Assembly (NCBI GenBank): GCA_014529385.2
Contig: CM043960.1
Span: forward strand, 37,152,781 to 37,216,780
From: Adiantum capillus-veneris
Lineage: Eukaryota > Streptophyta > Polypodiopsida > Polypodiales > Pteridaceae
Length of the DNA: 64,000 nucleotides
Direction of reading: 5' to 3'
Positions 61,245-64,000 of the stretch are shown here, piece by piece. The notes below the pieces were generated by a model. The model was given only the letters and a program-made list of their open reading frames with translations, was not told the DNA's origin and made no database searches. The position numbers and the translations under genes were made by a program. Positions within the stretch are counted from its first letter, which is position 1. Each line of letters begins with the position of its first letter.

Positions 61245-62431
61245 TTATGTAAATATATGAGAAAGGTAAAATAGGCCACCTCATGCCTGTGGGGCAGCCC
61301 ATCCCCACCTTGCCTCCTTTTTCTTCATTGATGTCCCTCGTGTGTCCCTTTTCCTCTCCTCCACTCAAAAGGTCAACCCTCTCTCTCTTTCCCTTGTCCT
61401 TTCTCCTTTCTCTCTCCCCTCAAGCTACCCCACCTCTCACCAATAATGCATTCTAACTCACCAATAATGCACCCTAACTCACATGCAACTTATCCTATCT
61501 TCCAAAATAGTATACCCCACCCCCCCTTTCTCTCTCCTATCATATCCCATGACCCAAATACCCCCCTCTCTCTCTAAAGGGCGCCATGTCTCTTGTCTTG
61601 TAGCTAAATAACCTCCCCCACACTCACACACACTCAGTTTCACTAAAAAAGGTGCCCACAGACCCATCCCCACCCGGTGGTCACCTGATTTTTCTTGTGT
61701 TCACACACATCTGCACACAGATTCACCTCTGAACACACTCCCCTCTCTCCCATATTGTAATTACTTTATTCTCCATGTCACCTCTCACTTTTTTTCATCA
61801 ACCCATCTCTCTCTCTCAGTCTCTCTCTCATGAGACTGCTGTTCTGGCACATATACACACAGCTAGACAAGTGGGGCCCACAGTCACATGGCCTATGTAG
61901 ATAATGATTTCTTCATTTCTAAATTCTAGAATTTCTCCCCCCTCCTCCCCTATATAAAGAGGGGTCACCATCACACTAAACACACACACAACATCACCAA
62001 AGAATACACTATGCACTGTGTGTGCCTAGTGCACACACACACCCACACCATCACCATCACCGCAATCACCATGCTCGTCTTGAGCATGACCTCTACACCC
62101 TTGGGCTATGGAAGATGAAGGGCAGCTAAATGAAGGATGATGGCCATAACCCTCGTTCGAGTCTTCGCCATCAACTCCCACCTATCCGCCATGTGCTCTA
62201 CCACTCTCTCCCTTCTCATTCCCCTACCTTATGCTCCCCATTTCATCACCTTATTCTCTAAATAAAGCTTGAGGTTTTGTGAGTATGTTTTCCTGCAATG
62301 TTTTGCCCATGTGAGGTGTGCAGAATCGCCACCTAGTCTTGTGTTTGGAGTGATCTTGTGTATGTGTGAAGGGTGTGCGGATTCACCATCCTTCTGTGGT
62401 GCCTAAGTACTAAGCCACTATACCCCCTCCC

Positions 62432-62501
<70 letters not shown>

Positions 62502-62715
62502 ACTTGATCTCATTTCCCTTCCTCTTCATCATTACTCCCAAGCATCCATCTCTCTTGGATGAAAACTTTGTTATGGTGGTGTGTTGTTTGCGTCCTAGCC
62601 GCTGAAGCTAGGTGGTGCCCCCTGTTTGCTTTACCATGATAGGCTCGAGGCGCGCCATTCGGTCCCCGGTGTTTTAGAGGCCGTCGGGGGTTCGGGGTTC
62701 GCTTTTCTCCCGTCA
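61121..62715 (+). repeat. 3' LTR of element C
   Basis: Matches the 5' LTR with few substitutions. The CT tract is longer (62432-62503), and it has the extra 57 bp at 62323-62379. Confidence 0.95.
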
Positions 62716-63701
62716 AAACCTTGATGGTGCAATGAAGATAGAGAGATTCATGCACCACAATTATGCACGTAACTTAGCTAAATAAAAGCTTTAACTTGTC
62801 TTTGGCCTCAGTCCCAAGACCTCAAACACCTTTGATGGTGGAGAGAGCTAGCAAGGAATGAGTGTAGGGAAGAGGAAGAAGAAGCATTCCTATGAGAAAG
62901 AAATAGTTCCTCACTTATCATCACTCCTGTTGCTTAGCATAACATAATAGCATAGTAATGATGATGAAGAAGATGGAAAGATTAAGAATTGAAGCATGGG
63001 TCTTGGTTGGATTTGAATTCCATAGCCAAGAGTGTTGGTGTAGGCTCTCAACTTCTCAACAAGCTTGGAGAAGGAGATGAAGTTCTTGCATTTAGCACTT
63101 AAGACAATGAGAGTGTGTGTGAGTGTGTGGGAGAGAGTATACCCCTCAAGCTAGACCTCTACTTGTATGGTCGAACCCCTCTTCTAGCTCATGCTTGTGG
63201 CTCATTGGCTCTCTCAATCCTAGCCAATGACAAGCCTTGGTCATGACTAGAAATAGAGGTAGCCTTTGGACAAGTGTCGTCGTTTCCCCTTTGAGATAGA
63301 GGGCTTGATAAATCCTTGAACAATTAATTTAATCAACTAAGAGCTTATTGGACCCCTTTAGAGGCCAACCAATAGGCTTTAGGCACCTTATGAGGGCAAC
63401 ATGGAGAGGAACTTGAAATTTTTCCTTGTTGCCTCTTTAGACTTGGCTTGCATTGAGTGAGTGTGTTTGTGTTCTCTCTCATGCCCCTACTTGTAGGGCT
63501 CGCCCACCCTTGTGTAGGGATATTCTTGACTTTTTGAAACACTTTAAGCCCCTCAAGCACCTTAGTCATGAAGCACATTAAGCACCTTAGTCATGAAGCA
63601 CCTCAAGCACCTTAGATGAAAGGCAGACGAGGAGAGTAGCGTTGATTTGAGGATGAGAAATTATTTCAATATGGTGGTGGTTGCGTGCACATGCACGCGT
63701 G

Positions 63702-63749
<48 letters not shown>

Positions 63750-64000
63750 AGCACATCAATTTGGCAGCAGGTCGGGCAGGAGCAATAAAAGTCAAAGCTA
63801 TTGGGAGCAAACCAAACTGTAAGCTCCAAGCAGTTGGAGATTTTGAAGCGGGTCGGCACGTCGAGCTCACGGCATCAAAGCGAGCAGCGAGTAGCGAGCA
63901 GTACTAGCAAGCAAATTGTTAGTCGTTCTGCAAGTAGCTTGTCAGGTTGTCAAAGTCGCTAGTCGTCAGCTTTCTGTAGAAATCAATTTTTTTTAAAAAA
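62716..64000. other. Right-end stretch without recognisable genes
   Basis: Contains dispersed repeat copy 2 (63369-63610, partner of 25605) with multiplied agcaccttag.catgaagcac units, and a (CA)n tract at 63710-63747. No protein motif recognised. Confidence 0.6.

Larger units (their letters stand above)
56352..62715 (+). mobile_element. LTR element C: gag plus membrane ORF, no pol
   Basis: Long LTRs (1516 and 1595 bp) run TGATGGGGGC...CCCGTCA. The flanks share only aaac (56348-56351 and 62716-62719), a possible 4-bp TSD. Internal 57868-61120 holds a primer site, gag, a linker with a damaged zinc knuckle, an unknown ORF and an ORF with a membrane segment. No protease, RT, RNase H or integrase motif was found in any frame. 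This is the layout of a gag-retaining non-autonomous LTR element. Confidence 0.9.

Overview
This window is nuclear DNA of a land plant, and it consists almost entirely of mobile-element sequence in several layers. The evidence is four LTR-element systems (two Ty1/copia copies with initiator-Met primer sites, a Tat-like Ty3/gypsy with a second RNase H, and a gag-only element with 1.5 kb LTRs), a hAT transposon with a BED/DUF659-type transposase, a Helitron replicase and GT-AG introns. The long CT/GA and CA arrays and the low coding density would suit a fern or another large-genome seed-free plant, but that is inference. I see no intact single-copy host gene, tRNA or rRNA.

Layout. 2-2866: decayed Helitron-type Rep (HUH) reading frame, followed in the same frame by a GIY-YIG endonuclease. 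2867-9171: mostly unassigned, with small tandem and inverted repeats. 9172-24565: an unrecognised minus-strand spliced gene with recognisable GT-AG junctions, broken by a Tat-like gypsy element (9715-16520) and by Copia copy 1 (19873-24535, perfect TSD caaat). 25605-27640: a dispersed repeat and a minus-strand gypsy integrase remnant. 27863-32801: retroelement remnant A (palindrome-bearing leader, coiled-coil gag-like region, integrase, then a protease-like piece, no RT seen). 33889 to about 52700: retroelement remnant B, with the same kind of leader but a different palindrome. B is split by a hAT transposon (35725-49254, 8-bp TSD with one mismatch), which carries Copia copy 2 (35868-41078, perfect TSD cgtcg) in its left end. 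54056-55009: remnant of a transposase-like family with an HGKGxxDG signature. 56352-62715: LTR element C, with gag and a membrane-segment ORF but no pol. 62716-64000: unassigned DNA with a second copy of the 25.6 kb repeat.

Relative timing from nesting: B is older than the hAT, which is older than Copia copy 2. The spliced gene is older than both the gypsy and Copia copy 1. Most coding regions carry scattered in-frame stops or shifts, many readable as CGA/CAA/CAG to TGA/TAA/TAG changes as expected from C-to-T decay of methylated repeats.

Most notable: (i) near-palindromes recurring about every 270-283 nt in the leaders of A and B once later tandem duplications are subtracted; (ii) Helitron Rep and GIY-YIG in one frame; (iii) a hAT element with apparent kinase-like and RING-finger passenger genes and an array of GC-rich subterminal repeats; (iv) a gag-only LTR element with a membrane-segment ORF in the envelope position.
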